Shown: positions 19,732 to 28,993 of the stretch, piece by piece
Layout: each line of letters opens with the position of its first letter
How positions within the stretch are numbered: the first letter of the stretch is position 1
Assembly: GCA_018260445.1 (NCBI GenBank)
Contig: JAGLBE010000026.1
Span: forward strand, 1-34,296
Direction of reading: 5' to 3'
Source of the DNA: Psychrobacter sp.
GTDB taxonomy: Bacteria > Pseudomonadota > Gammaproteobacteria > Pseudomonadales > Moraxellaceae
Length of the DNA stretch: 34,296 bases
The notes under the pieces: model-generated
What the model was told of the DNA's origin: nothing
Seen by the model: the letters and a program-made list of their open reading frames with translations, nothing else
Databases searched by the model: none
Translations under genes and position numbers: made by a program

Positions 19732-19836
19732 AAAAGCCTCGCTATTTAAAAATTTGTGGCTATAAGCTGTTTTAGCTATAGAGCGCTTAGGCTTGCAAAC
19801 GCATACCATTAAGGGCTTGATAGCCTCTGCACGCCG

Positions 19837-20679
19837 TTATTGCTCTGCAATCGGCTTAAACGTCACTAAGGATAAATCATCGCTTAAATAATGGCCCATG
19901 CGCTCGCGTTTGGTATTGAGATAGGCGACGTTTAAGGCGTTTAATCCCACCACAAGCGGGATACGCTCGACAATCTCAAAGCCCAAATCTTCTAAATAGC
20001 GCAATTTTTTGGGATTATTGGTCATTAAGCGCAGTTTTTGAATGCCCACATGGTCTAACATGGGCTTACACATCTCATAGGTGCGTGCATCGGCCGGCAA
20101 GCCCAATAATAAATTGGCATCAAGCGTGTCATGGCCTTGGTCTTGTAAGGCATAAGCGCGTATCTTATTGGTCAACCCAATGCCGCGTCCCTCTTGGCGC
20201 AAGTATAAAATGGCCCCATAGCCAGACTCTTGTACCGCTTGCATGGTTGCATCAAGTTGCGCGCCGCAGTCACACTTTAATGACGCAAATGCATCGCCTG
20301 TTAGGCATTCTGAATGAATGCGTACGAGTGGCGCTGGACGGCGTATTGGCGACTGACGCTGGTCAGCAGTAGGATAAGGCGTCGTATTCAGTGGGTCAGT
20401 GTTAGGTGGGTTAACCGCAGTAGTATTATTTGCATTAGCGTTGTTCACTACGTTAGCAAAATTGTCTTGCAAAGGTTGTGGCGTCTGTATTTGAGAGCGG
20501 TCGACCACTGTTAAGCCACAAGTTAGCATCACGTGTTCTTGACCGGCATCGTTTTCAAACACATGAATATCAAATTCGCCATAGGCAGTGGGCAACTTCG
20601 CTTGACTGACAAAATGGTAAGTCGATTGTTGTAAGGGTGTTAAAGACTGTGGTAAAGGTGTTGAAGATTGTTTGGACAT
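19837..20679 (-). CDS. ribA: GTP cyclohydrolase II with an internal Asn/Pro/Thr-rich insert
   Basis: RibA opens GTP to the first committed intermediate of riboflavin synthesis. The 280-aa protein keeps the catalytic core: zinc ligands C125, C136 and C138 ([16 protein letters not shown]) with the same spacing as in E. coli, [12 protein letters not shown]176 and R199 at the positions of the catalytic Tyr and Arg, and LMTNNPKK. It is about 85 residues longer than the usual 196. Most of the excess is a disordered stretch at about residues 62-113, rich in Asn, Thr and Pro ([18 protein letters not shown]), between the first strands and the zinc site, plus a Gln/Ser-rich N-terminus. The ribosome site AGGT lies 6 nt before the ATG. 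It is divergent from dxs. Confidence 0.95.
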   Translation of the reverse strand: MSKQSSTPLPQSLTPLQQSTYHFVSQAKLPTAYGEFDIHVFENDAGQEHVMLTCGLTVVDRSQIQTPQPLQDNFANVVNNANANNTTAVNPPNTDPLNTTPYPTADQRQSPIRRPAPLVRIHSECLTGDAFASLKCDCGAQLDATMQAVQESGYGAILYLRQEGRGIGLTNKIRAYALQDQGHDTLDANLLLGLPADARTYEMCKPMLDHVGIQKLRLMTNNPKKLRYLEDLGFEIVERIPLVVGLNALNVAYLNTKRERMGHYLSDDLSLVTFKPIAEQ

Positions 20680-20951
20680 GACAGACCTAGAGAGTCATTT
20701 TCGTGAATAAGAATAAGGGGGTATTGACTGTGGTGCCAAAAACAGTGGTAACAAAAACAGGGGTGTCATCAATATTCGTGACATAAATTGGCGTCTGTAA
20801 ACGCTTGACAGCGTAAAACATGGAAAATTCATGGATGGGCGCTGATGAATAAAGCGTTAAATGAAAAAAAATGCTATTATGCCATACTCTTAATTTTGAT
20901 ACAGTGTTCCCTTGCTATCTTTCTCTCATCTTGGTAGGTCTTGTACGGTTT

Positions 20952-23216
20952 ATGCAGCAATCATCTCATACTACTACGCCCCAACTTGCGTCCTCGCAAC
21001 CGCCCGAATCACGGGCGTTAAGCCGTCGCCAAGATGCTGCTACTTTAAGCACTGCTGACCCTAAGAAGTCGCCCGTTGGCCGCCGTATGTTTTATGATAT
21101 CCCCACGTCACGCCCTATAACCCCGCTGTTAAATCAAATAGACACCCCAGCCGACCTAAAGCCGCTTAGCCCCAATGATTTGCTGGTCCTGGCGGACGAG
21201 ATGCGCGAGTTTTTGCTGTATTCGATAGGGCAAAGTGGCGGTCATTTTGGCGCAAACTTGGGGGTGGTTGAACTGACCATTGCGCTGCATTATTTGCTCG
21301 ATACGCCCAATGATAAGCTGGTTTGGGATGTGGGCCATCAAGCCTATGTGCATAAAGTATTGACGGGCCGCCGCGAACAACTGGCGACAATACGCGCACA
21401 AAAGGGCTTAACCGCCTTTCCCGAGCGGGCCGAATCCCAGTACGATACGTTTGGCGTGGGCCATTCTTCGACCTCGATTTCAGCAGGCCTTGGGATGAGT
21501 TTGGCGCTACGCCATTTGGGCTCAAGTGCCAAGGTAGTCAGTGTGATTGGTGATGGCGCCATGACTGGCGGTATGGCGTTTGAGGCAATGAACGATGCGG
21601 TACAACAAAATGCCGATTTGATGGTGGTGTTGAACGACAATGATATGTCCATCTCCTGTGCTATTGGTGGGTTTTCTCGGCATTTGGCGATGCTGTGGCA
21701 GTCGGGATATCAAGTCGACATTACCAAGGCAGGCATGCCTAAGCTCACCCATCGCCCAGCCATGCCGCTTGGCAATCGCCGCGCTCGGCACCATGAGCAG
21801 CGTGATGTGCCGCAAATTGCAGACAATCTGTTTAAAGCGATTGGCTTTGCTTATTTTGGCCCTTTTGACGGCCATGACTTACCAGAATTGCTGCGGGTGT
21901 TTGAGCGTGCAAAACAGGTGACAGGGCCGGTGCTGGTGCATGTGTATACCACCAAAGGTAAAGGTTTTTTGCCAGCCGAGGCGGATCCTGTTGGCTATCA
22001 TGCGATTGGCAAGTTGCCGGTGCCTGTTTCCCCTAAACCATCTAGCAGCCAGCAAACGACAAGTCAGGCGACAAATCAGGTCATAAGTCAGGTCATAAGT
22101 CAGGTTAAAAGTCAGGTTAAAAGTCAGGCAAAAAAATACGCCCAGGTTTTTGGCGAATTTATTTGTGATAAAGCCGAGGTGGATGCCAATTTAATGGCGA
22201 TAACCCCGGCCATGGAAGAGGGGTCGGGGATGACCGAGTTTGCCCGCCGCTTCCCCGAGCAGTTTTTTGATGTGGCGATTGCCGAACAACATGCCGTGAC
22301 AGTTGCGGCAGGCATGGCAACCCTAGCGGTTAAACCAATTGTGGCGATTTATTCCACCTTTTTGCAGCGTGGTTATGACCAACTCATCCATGATGTGGCG
22401 TTACAAAATTTAGATGTGATGTTTGCCATCGACCGAGCAGGCCTTGTGGGCGAGGATGGCGCCACCCATGCCGGGGTGTTTGACTTGGCGTTTTTACGGT
22501 GTATCCCTAACATGGTGGTAGCGACGCCCAAGGATGAAAATGAATGCTATCAGCTGCTGAATTGCTGCTATGAGCATATAGGCCCGACAGCGGTGCGCTA
22601 CCCGCGCGGATTAGGGGAAGGGGCGCCTATCATGAAGCCTGCGCAACTCGTTGCGATAGGCAAAGCCGCCATCGAGTTGGTGTGTCAAACGCCAGCAAGG
22701 GCTATTGTTGCCGCTGTGCCTGCTGCTCTAAATGCCGCACCCAATACTTTGGTTGCAGATAAGGCCCGCATCAAAATGGCCTTATTGGCGTTTGGGCCAA
22801 TAGTCAGCACTGCTTGCAAGGTTGCCCGAAAATTAGTAGAGGTAGAACAGAGCGAGATTGTACAGCCTATCGACATTACCGTGGTCAATATGCGCTGGGT
22901 GAAACCCCTTGACACCGCTATTATTGACGATTTAATCGCGCAAGGTTATACGCAGCTGGTGACTTTAGAGGAGCATACCGTATTAGGCGGTGCTGGCAGT
23001 GCGGTCAATGAGTATGTGCTCAACCGTAGCGCTAGCGATAACTGCCCACCTATACAGATAAAAAATATTGGCTTACCCGATGCTTTTATTGCCCATGGCA
23101 GTCATGAGCAGCAATTGGCAGAGTGTGGGTTAGATGTTGCGGGCATGATGTCGCAGCTGCAAGCATTATTGGCCACGCGTCGTTTGGCCGCCAATGTGTT
23201 AAACATTCGTCGGTAG
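20952..23216 (+). CDS. dxs: 1-deoxy-D-xylulose-5-phosphate synthase
   Basis: Dxs condenses pyruvate and glyceraldehyde 3-phosphate, using thiamine diphosphate, in the first step of the MEP isoprenoid pathway; the product also feeds thiamine and pyridoxal synthesis. Motifs seen are [17 protein letters not shown], the ThDP/Mg site GDGAMTGG (from residue 200), NDNDMSIS, the catalytic glutamate E445 in VAIAEQHAV, and [15 protein letters not shown]. The start is uncertain. The frame opens at 20871, I prefer 20952 (MQQSSHTT), and homology would begin near [10 protein letters not shown] at 21084; none has a good ribosome site. From 20952 the product is 754 aa, against about 620 usually. The excess is a Ser/Pro-rich N-terminus, a SQVI/SQVK repeat linker at about residues 363-393, and an Ala-rich insert at about 578-603. 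Confidence 0.95.
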   Translation: MQQSSHTTTPQLASSQPPESRALSRRQDAATLSTADPKKSPVGRRMFYDIPTSRPITPLLNQIDTPADLKPLSPNDLLVLADEMREFLLYSIGQSGGHFGANLGVVELTIALHYLLDTPNDKLVWDVGHQAYVHKVLTGRREQLATIRAQKGLTAFPERAESQYDTFGVGHSSTSISAGLGMSLALRHLGSSAKVVSVIGDGAMTGGMAFEAMNDAVQQNADLMVVLNDNDMSISCAIGGFSRHLAMLWQSGYQVDITKAGMPKLTHRPAMPLGNRRARHHEQRDVPQIADNLFKAIGFAYFGPFDGHDLPELLRVFERAKQVTGPVLVHVYTTKGKGFLPAEADPVGYHAIGKLPVPVSPKPSSSQQTTSQATNQVISQVISQVKSQVKSQAKKYAQVFGEFICDKAEVDANLMAITPAMEEGSGMTEFARRFPEQFFDVAIAEQHAVTVAAGMATLAVKPIVAIYSTFLQRGYDQLIHDVALQNLDVMFAIDRAGLVGEDGATHAGVFDLAFLRCIPNMVVATPKDENECYQLLNCCYEHIGPTAVRYPRGLGEGAPIMKPAQLVAIGKAAIELVCQTPARAIVAAVPAALNAAPNTLVADKARIKMALLAFGPIVSTACKVARKLVEVEQSEIVQPIDITVVNMRWVKPLDTAIIDDLIAQGYTQLVTLEEHTVLGGAGSAVNEYVLNRSASDNCPPIQIKNIGLPDAFIAHGSHEQQLAECGLDVAGMMSQLQALLATRRLAANVLNIRR
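22062..22133 (+). repeat. 12-bp in-frame tandem repeat in the Dxs linker
   Basis: Six units of 12 bp of the type AGTCAGG(T)(C/T)(A)(T/A)A encode SQ-A/V-x repeats (SQVI, SQVK). They fall in the linker between the N-terminal ThDP domain and the central pyrimidine-binding domain. Two adjacent units at 22098-22121 are identical, which suggests recent duplication. Confidence 0.93.
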
Positions 23217-23310
23217 GGTTTAGCCAGTTTGACAAAGATAGGTTATCTTTAGAAAAGGTATCAGTTCAGTTTATTCGTTAATCACCATTATCACAGTTAA
23301 TAGGAATATT

Positions 23311-24144
23311 ATGGAACCCATGGTCGTCATTGCAGCCCGTACTGCCGAAAAAGTCGGTGCTGAACTGCTTAAAGTCCATCTAAACCGCCATAAAGTAGAT
23401 CTGGACGTCGAGTCGAAAGGGTTAGATGGTTTGGTCACTAAGGTGGATCGCTATAGTGAAGAGTTGACCATTGAAACATTAAAATTTAATTATCCCAACC
23501 ACTCTTTTTTGGGTGAAGAGTTTGGTTTACAAGAAGGTCAAGGCAGCGATAGCGAGTGGTGCTGGGTGATTGACCCGCTAGATGGCACCCATAATTTTGT
23601 GCATGGCGTGCCGCATTTTTGTATCTCGATAGGCGTGCAACATAATGGCGTCACCCAACATGGCGTGGTGTATGACCCTGTTCGTGACGAGATGTTTTCA
23701 GCCAGCCGTGGCAAAGGCGCACGTTTAAACCAGCGCCGTTTGCAAGTGACCGAACGTAAAACCATTAAAGAGGGCTTTTTCACCACAGGGCATCCGCTAG
23801 AGCGCATGCAAAATGATACAGTGGTCTCTTATGCCAAAGAGCATTTTGCCTCGTTGCAACAAATTTGTGAGGCGGGTGGGCAAGTGCGGCGTACTGGGTC
23901 AGCGGCCCTAGACTTGGCTTATGTGGCCGCAGGCCGCTTTGATGGCTATTTTGAAATGAAACTAAAGCCTTGGGACATCTGCGCCGGCGAGCTGTTGGTC
24001 AATGAAGCGCGCGGCGTGGTGGTTGACCACACCGGTGCCCCCAATGCGATGCAAACCGGGTCTATTTTTGCTTGCAATGTGAAGTTATTAAAGCCATTAA
24101 TGACGATGGTTGTCCCCACTTGGGGCGATGCCGTTCGCAGTTAA
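23311..24144 (+). CDS. suhB: Inositol-1-monophosphatase family protein (SuhB)
   Basis: The 277-aa protein has the metal and substrate motifs of the inositol monophosphatase family: FLGEEFG (E69/E70), WVIDPLDGTHNFVHGVPHF (D88, D91, T93) and KPWDICAGELLVNEARG (D222). In E. coli SuhB also acts in rRNA transcription antitermination, so the physiological role may be more than phosphate removal. The ribosome site AGGAA lies 4 nt before the ATG. The 94-bp gap after dxs has only a small hairpin (AAAGATA/TATCTTT near 23235) without a T run, so co-transcription with dxs is possible. The length is close to the usual 265-275. Confidence 0.93.
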   Translation: MEPMVVIAARTAEKVGAELLKVHLNRHKVDLDVESKGLDGLVTKVDRYSEELTIETLKFNYPNHSFLGEEFGLQEGQGSDSEWCWVIDPLDGTHNFVHGVPHFCISIGVQHNGVTQHGVVYDPVRDEMFSASRGKGARLNQRRLQVTERKTIKEGFFTTGHPLERMQNDTVVSYAKEHFASLQQICEAGGQVRRTGSAALDLAYVAAGRFDGYFEMKLKPWDICAGELLVNEARGVVVDHTGAPNAMQTGSIFACNVKLLKPLMTMVVPTWGDAVRS

Positions 24145-24181
24145 CTAACTTTAATGCCAGAGTAGAACAGACCTTAATCAC

Positions 24182-24218
24182 AAGCCTCCAAGTCCTATAT
24201 GGATTTGCGGGCTTTTTT
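24182..24218 (+). terminator. Rho-independent terminator after suhB
   Basis: AAGCC (24182-24186) pairs with GGCTT (24209-24213), and CAAGTCC pairs with GGATTTG inside it, across a two-base bulge on each side. Six T follow. It lies about 38 bp past the suhB stop. Confidence 0.85.
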
Positions 24219-24428
24219 GGGTATGTAAATAGGCATTAAGCAAACTTAAGTCTGCAAAAATATGACCTTTTAGTTACGAAAAATACACAAAACAAGAAAT
24301 TAAATCAGTCCTGTATATCTCAATTGTCACATTGTAGGCATAGAATAATCTTATCAATTAAGTTTTCGCTAGGTTTGCCTGGCTATGCTCAGTAACTGCG
24401 ACTCACGACGATGGGCTTAAATGGCTAA

Positions 24429-24488
24429 GATTATCGCTCTGATTATCGCGCTGATTATCGCGCTGATTATCGCGCTGATTATCGCGCT
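24429..24488. repeat. 12-bp tandem repeat GATTATCGCGCT, five copies
   Basis: Five head-to-tail units of 12 bp occupy 24429-24488; the first has one difference (CTCT for CGCT) and the other four are identical. The array ends 166 bp before the phaB-type start codon. The core contains the palindrome AGCGCG/CGCGCT-like GCGC step. It resembles iterons in form, but there is no replication gene nearby. Confidence 0.93.
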
Positions 24489-24654
24489 GCGATCATTAAA
24501 CAGCGGTCGCTATACCGCAGTTTAGTAGGCTGTCATTTAGTTGCTAGGTTGCTAGTCACCCCTTATCGATATCTTTTTTTTATGCAAATAGTTTATTACT
24601 CTTTATTGTTCTTCGCACTTTTAACATAAATCGGCTTCAAAACAGAGGTTTTAT

Positions 24655-25491
24655 ATGTCAGAAATGTCAAAAACGCAAGTGGCAACAGACTCTCAGATCG
24701 ATTCAACAACAGCCGTCGAGACCGATGCTTTAGGGCATACAGGGGATACGGATAAAAAAATAGCCCTAGTAACAGGGGCGCTTGGTGGCATTGGTACCGC
24801 TATTTGTCAAAAGCTTATTGCCAATGATTATTTTGTGATTGCCACCTTAAGTAAGGCCGATCCCGAGCGCAGTCAACAGTGGTGCAATGATAATGATTTT
24901 GATGCCAACAGTTTTGAATTTTTGGCAGTAGATTTGTGCGATCACGAAAAAACGATAGCGGCTATACAACAAACCATTGACCGCTATCCGCATATTCACG
25001 CTTTAATCAATAGCGCCGGCATTACCCGAGATAGTAGCTTTAAAAAAATGAGTTTTGAGCAATGGAAGCAAGTGGTAGATTGTAACTTGATGTCGTTATA
25101 TACCGTGATTCATCCGATTTTCTTAAAAATGTTACAACAACAATCAGGGCGCATCGTCAATATTAGCTCGATAAATGGTCTGCGTGGTCAATATGGGCAG
25201 ACCAACTATTCTGCGTCCAAAGCTGGCATTATAGGCTTTACCAAGGCACTCGCTTATGAAGGCGCTGCCGCGGGTATCACGGCTAACGTGGTTGCCCCAG
25301 GTTACACCATGACGCCTATGGTCGAGAGCGTTCCAGAGCATATCATGGATAAGATAAAAGAGACCATTCCTATGAATCGTTTGGCCTATGCCAGCGAAAT
25401 CGCCGCCGCCTGTATGTACCTGATTAGTGATGATGCCAGATTTGTCACTGGTGAGACCATCTCGGTGAATGGCGGTCAATATATGTCTTAA
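24655..25491 (+). CDS. phaB: Acetoacetyl-CoA reductase (PhaB-type short-chain dehydrogenase)
   Basis: This short-chain dehydrogenase probably reduces acetoacetyl-CoA to (R)-3-hydroxybutyryl-CoA, the monomer of polyhydroxybutyrate, with NADPH. The 278-aa product has the coenzyme motif TGALGGIG (residues 40-47), NSAG (119-122), the catalytic set N144, S172, Y185 and K189 (YSASK), and VAPGYTMTPM, a segment shared with PhaB and FabG. Assignment to PhaB rather than FabG rests on the phasin and PHA synthase genes downstream. A 33-residue acidic, Thr-rich extension precedes the core. The ribosome site AGAGG lies 6 nt before the ATG. No phaA thiolase gene is in this locus. Confidence 0.87.
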   Translation: MSEMSKTQVATDSQIDSTTAVETDALGHTGDTDKKIALVTGALGGIGTAICQKLIANDYFVIATLSKADPERSQQWCNDNDFDANSFEFLAVDLCDHEKTIAAIQQTIDRYPHIHALINSAGITRDSSFKKMSFEQWKQVVDCNLMSLYTVIHPIFLKMLQQQSGRIVNISSINGLRGQYGQTNYSASKAGIIGFTKALAYEGAAAGITANVVAPGYTMTPMVESVPEHIMDKIKETIPMNRLAYASEIAAACMYLISDDARFVTGETISVNGGQYMS

Positions 25492-25610
25492 GCCATAAAC
25501 CTACTTTATTCACGAATGGAGTTGTTGTTTGTTTGTCATATTTATCCGCTGTGCCACCGGTTCCACCCACCACCCCGTGTTCTATTAACTATCCCACTTG
25601 GAGAAATACA

Positions 25611-26264
25611 ATGTCATTTTCTACTCAAAACGATTATATCGACCAATTAAACGACAATGCTCAAAAGATGTTTGAGCCATGGTCAAAGCTAAACCAAGCT
25701 TTTTTGAAAAATGCGGAGCAAATGACCGAGTTTTCATTAAACACGATGCGCTCATATTCTGATATAGGTTTAGAGAATCTGCGTCAAGTGGCAAATATTG
25801 ACTCGCCAGAAGCTGCCAAAGATTTTAGCACTAAGCAAACCGAAATGATTAATGGCATCAGTCAGCAGATGCTAGCGGACGCCCAGCGTCTTACTGAGCT
25901 TGGCAAAAGCATGCAAGAAGAAGTGGTACAAGTGCTGACCCAAGTGTATGGCGAAACCAGCGAAAAAATGCAAGAAAGCATGCAAAAAACGGCTGATCAA
26001 GCGGCTAAAACAGCGCAAGATTTTACCGAAAATATGAGCAAAATGGCTGAAAAAGCGACTGAAAACGCCAGCGATGCCCTTAAAACGGCAACAAAAGCGG
26101 CAACCAATGCAACCCCAGATGCTAGCACTGACAACAGTACCAGTGCCAGTGCCTTTACAGACACCGATGCATTTAAAACTAGCACATCCACCAGCAGCAC
26201 TGCGAATGTCATTGGCGCTACTGATAACTCAACCAAGCCATTAGCTAGTAAAGCAAAAATCTAG
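25611..26264 (+). CDS. Phasin family protein (PHA granule-associated)
   Basis: I start at 25611 (MSFSTQNDYID), where GGAG lies 7 nt upstream; the frame opens at 25533 but without a ribosome site. The 217-aa product fits the phasin family: an N-terminal segment with FEPWSKLNQAFLKNAEQMTEF, then long amphipathic helices (ADAQRLTELGKSMQEEVVQ, ESMQKTADQAAKTAQDF), and an Ala/Thr/Ser-rich flexible tail from about residue 160. Phasins coat PHA granules and control their size and number. The gene follows the reductase by 119 bp and precedes phaC, so the three probably work together. PhaP is a possible symbol. Confidence 0.88.
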   Translation: MSFSTQNDYIDQLNDNAQKMFEPWSKLNQAFLKNAEQMTEFSLNTMRSYSDIGLENLRQVANIDSPEAAKDFSTKQTEMINGISQQMLADAQRLTELGKSMQEEVVQVLTQVYGETSEKMQESMQKTADQAAKTAQDFTENMSKMAEKATENASDALKTATKAATNATPDASTDNSTSASAFTDTDAFKTSTSTSSTANVIGATDNSTKPLASKAKI

Positions 26265-26332
26265 GTCTTGTTTGACTGTGTTTGACTGACTGATAAGCAG
26301 TAAAAAAGTAGGGTTAATCAATAGGGTGGGTT

Positions 26333-26359
26333 AACGTAAGTTTCCCCGCCCTCTTTTTT
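26333..26359 (+). terminator. Rho-independent terminator between the phasin gene and phaC
   Basis: AGGGTGGG (26333-26340) pairs with CCCGCCCT (26345-26352) with one G-T wobble and a very short loop; an adjacent ACGTAAG/CTTACGT element is not seen. Six T follow from 26354. It would end phaB-phasin transcripts and let phaC be set at a separate, lower level. Confidence 0.7.
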
Positions 26360-26556
26360 GTTACTGACGGCTGCTTTACTGACAGCTCATTTATTAACAT
26401 CTTCTTTTTATTAATAACTATTTTATTTCCTTTCTCTTTATTTATCCCTTTTAGGGCTGGCGCTGCTTGCTCATCCAACTTGCCCTGCTGTCCTAACGTT
26501 TGATAGTTGATTTTGACATTGATAATTGCCAATTGCTAATTGATATAGGTGTAGAC

Positions 26557-28755
26557 ATGCATAACCCGCAACCAAAACCAGATAGACAATTGCCGCAAGC
26601 CGCCTACGCATCGGATACACCCAAGCCCAATAACAAAACTAAAGACCCATTTGGTTTTAACCAATTTAGTCACTACTATCTCAACCAACTTAACCAGTTT
26701 AATGCGCTAAGCCAAGCGTTTTTTAACGAGTCCAAACAATCGAGTAGCCCTATCGCAACTCATCAACAACTGTGGCAACAGTCTGCAACTGCTTTTAGCG
26801 AATTATTAGTGCCAAAGCCGAATGTGCAGTCAAATCCAACAGGTGCCAAGCCCAGTCACAGTACTGATAAGGCCGATACGCCAGATGCAAAACAGCCAAA
26901 CACCGCTAAGCCCGATGCTGCTAAGCAACAAGATAATCAGCTACTAAGCCAAGAAGCGCAGCAATTATTAGAGAAATCGGTAGAAACGTTTAGTGAGTTG
27001 TCGCAAACATTTTTGAATCAATCGTTAAAACGCATTACCCAGAGTGACAATACCAGCCAATCGCTATTATTTGATGTGATGGACGAATGGCAAAAATTTA
27101 CCACAAGCGTTGTCGATAAAAGTCCCATTGCCTTGCTCGAGCAACAGACCAATTTGTGGCAACAACAGTGGCAACTTTATCAAAATACCCTTTTAAATGT
27201 CGCCGGTACGCAAACCCAGCCGCTGATTGAGCCCGAAAAAGGCGATAAGCGTTTTACAGATAAGGACTGGTCTGCCCATCCCGTTTTTGACTATCTCAAA
27301 CAAAGCTACCTATTAACCGTCAACAGCATGATGCACACCATTGACACGGCCGACGCTATTGATACAAAGACTCGGCAACGCCTGTCCTTTTTTACCCGGC
27401 AATGGCTCAATGCCATCGCACCGAGCAACTTTTTATGGAGCAATCCGGAGGTACTGCGTCTCACCGCCGAAACGGGGGGTAAAAACCTTATTGACGGCCT
27501 AAAACAGCTGGCGCAGGACATGGAAAAAAGTGCGCATGTGTTAAACATTAGCATGACGGACAGCAATGCCTTTGAAATCGGTAAAAATATTGCGACCACC
27601 CCGGGCAAAATAGTGTTTCGCAATCGTATGTTCGAGTTGATTCAATACGCACCCACCACCGCAAAAGTGAATAAACGCCCTTTAGTGATTGTGCCGCCCT
27701 GGATTAATAAGTTTTATATTTTAGATTTAAAAGAGAAAAACTCGTATATCCGCTGGGCATTGAACGAGGGACATAGCGTTTTTGTGCTCTCTTGGGTCAA
27801 CCCCACCCGAGCCTATAAAGAGGTGGGGATGGAAACTTATATGCATGAAGGGCTGCTGACGGCGTTAGAGGTGGTGACCGAGATAACAGGCGAGCCAGAT
27901 GCCAACGTGATTGGCTATTGCATTGGCGGGATGCTGCTGGCGTTAACCTTATCTTGGTTACAGGAAAATCACCAAGCCGAGCGTATTGCCAGTGCGACTT
28001 TTTGGACGACGATGTTTGATTTTAGCGATCCGGGCGATTTAGGTGTGTTTATTGATGAGCGCATTGTCAGTGCACTTGAGCAAGAGGGCGAGCAAAAAGG
28101 GGTGTTTGATGGGCGCATGATGGGCGTGGCGTTTAGCCTACTGCGCGAAAATAGCCTGTACTGGAATTATTATATCCAAAATTATCTAAAAGGTGAGCGT
28201 CCCACCGCCTTTGATTTATTGTATTGGAACTCTGATTGCACCAATGTGACGGCTGCCCTGCATACCTTTATTTTACGAGAGCTATATTTGGGCAATAAGC
28301 TGATGCAACAAGGTACGCTGGCGTTTGATAATATCCATATCGACTTATCCAAAGTCACCACGCCCACCTATGTGGTCGCCGCTTTGCAAGACCATATTGT
28401 CAAATGGAAGGGCAGTTATCAATCTACCCAAGTGTTTGGCGGTGACGTGACGTTTGTGCTCGGCGAATCCGGTCATGTTGCGGGTATTATTAACCCGCCA
28501 ACGGGCAAATACGGCTTTTATGCCCATGCGAACAATGTGGCAGATGCCGACGACTGGTTTGCTAAAGCGCAAAAGCAGGACGGAAGCTGGTGGCTACACT
28601 GGGGAGACTGGGTGGATAATTACAGCGGCGGTCAAGTTGACAAACGAGACCCTGCTGTCGATTATCAAGGTAATCAGCGCCAAATATTAGGGGATGCGCC
28701 CGGCGACTATGTACGGGTTCGAGCCGAAGAGGCATTGAATACAGTAATTGTTTAG
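26557..28755 (+). CDS. phaC: Class I poly(3-hydroxyalkanoate) synthase
   Basis: PhaC polymerises (R)-3-hydroxyacyl-CoA into polyester at the granule surface. I start at 26557 (MHNPQPKPD), 7 nt after TAGGT; the frame opens at 26500. The 732-aa product has an alpha/beta hydrolase core with the lipase-like box GYCIGG (nucleophile C455), D612 in LQDHIVKWKG and H640 in GESGHVAG. Spacings of 157 and 28 residues are close to the 161 and 28 of Cupriavidus PhaC (C319, D480, H508). Other class I marks are IVPPWINKFYILDL and FWTTMFDFSDPGDLGVF. It is about 140 residues longer than the usual 589. The excess is N-terminal and Gln-rich, with phasin-like helices around a disordered Lys/Pro/Ala stretch. Confidence 0.96.
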   Translation: MHNPQPKPDRQLPQAAYASDTPKPNNKTKDPFGFNQFSHYYLNQLNQFNALSQAFFNESKQSSSPIATHQQLWQQSATAFSELLVPKPNVQSNPTGAKPSHSTDKADTPDAKQPNTAKPDAAKQQDNQLLSQEAQQLLEKSVETFSELSQTFLNQSLKRITQSDNTSQSLLFDVMDEWQKFTTSVVDKSPIALLEQQTNLWQQQWQLYQNTLLNVAGTQTQPLIEPEKGDKRFTDKDWSAHPVFDYLKQSYLLTVNSMMHTIDTADAIDTKTRQRLSFFTRQWLNAIAPSNFLWSNPEVLRLTAETGGKNLIDGLKQLAQDMEKSAHVLNISMTDSNAFEIGKNIATTPGKIVFRNRMFELIQYAPTTAKVNKRPLVIVPPWINKFYILDLKEKNSYIRWALNEGHSVFVLSWVNPTRAYKEVGMETYMHEGLLTALEVVTEITGEPDANVIGYCIGGMLLALTLSWLQENHQAERIASATFWTTMFDFSDPGDLGVFIDERIVSALEQEGEQKGVFDGRMMGVAFSLLRENSLYWNYYIQNYLKGERPTAFDLLYWNSDCTNVTAALHTFILRELYLGNKLMQQGTLAFDNIHIDLSKVTTPTYVVAALQDHIVKWKGSYQSTQVFGGDVTFVLGESGHVAGIINPPTGKYGFYAHANNVADADDWFAKAQKQDGSWWLHWGDWVDNYSGGQVDKRDPAVDYQGNQRQILGDAPGDYVRVRAEEALNTVIV

Positions 28756-28834
28756 CGTCGTCTTAAGTTGGAGAGACCGTAACGATTTCTTATGGTTTCT
28801 AATAGTTTCTCGTAGCGTTTAATCGCTTCTTGTT

Positions 28835-28950
28835 GCCAGTAATAAATAGCCAGTAATGGCCAGTAATAGCTAGACAGATGAGGGGTGAGTCAACTAGCTC
28901 AATCTAACTTAACCCAACCCAACTTAACCCAACTTAACCCAATCTAATCC
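28835..28950. repeat. Two short tandem-repeat clusters between phaC and the DUF3141 gene
   Basis: GCCAGTAAT occurs three times (28835-28843, 28849-28857, 28859-28867). Then AACTTAACCC occurs three times (28906-28915, 28921-28930, 28931-28940) with AACCC and AATCTAATCC variants beside it. They fill most of the 238-bp gap upstream of the next gene. I see no terminator after phaC. Confidence 0.85.
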
Positions 28951-28993
28951 CACAATATACCATTTGATTTTACAACAAACACTGGAGCATCCT

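Larger units (their letters stand above)
24145..24654. other. 510-bp region between suhB and the phaB-type gene
   Basis: The left end holds the suhB terminator. From 24219 on the DNA is AT-rich with no reading frame of note, and a 12-bp tandem array lies at 24429-24488. A weak promoter-like pair TTGTCA (24324-24329) and TAATCT (24346-24351) has a 16-bp spacer but is about 300 bp from the gene; I give it low weight. The promoter of the PHA locus should be in this region. Confidence 0.5.

Noticed and set aside
22062-22133. Frameshift or assembly error in dxs
   Set aside because: The reading frame stays open through all six units, each is 12 bp, and conserved Dxs motifs continue on both sides.
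24429-24488. CRISPR array or plasmid-type iterons
   Set aside because: Units are 12 bp and contiguous with no spacers, so it is not CRISPR. No replication initiator gene is near, so iteron function is not supported.
26314-26532. A minus-strand frame of 72 codons in the phasin-phaC gap
   Set aside because: It runs across the terminator hairpin and ends in low-complexity Lys/Asn sequence. The composition reflects AT-rich DNA, and there is no ribosome site.
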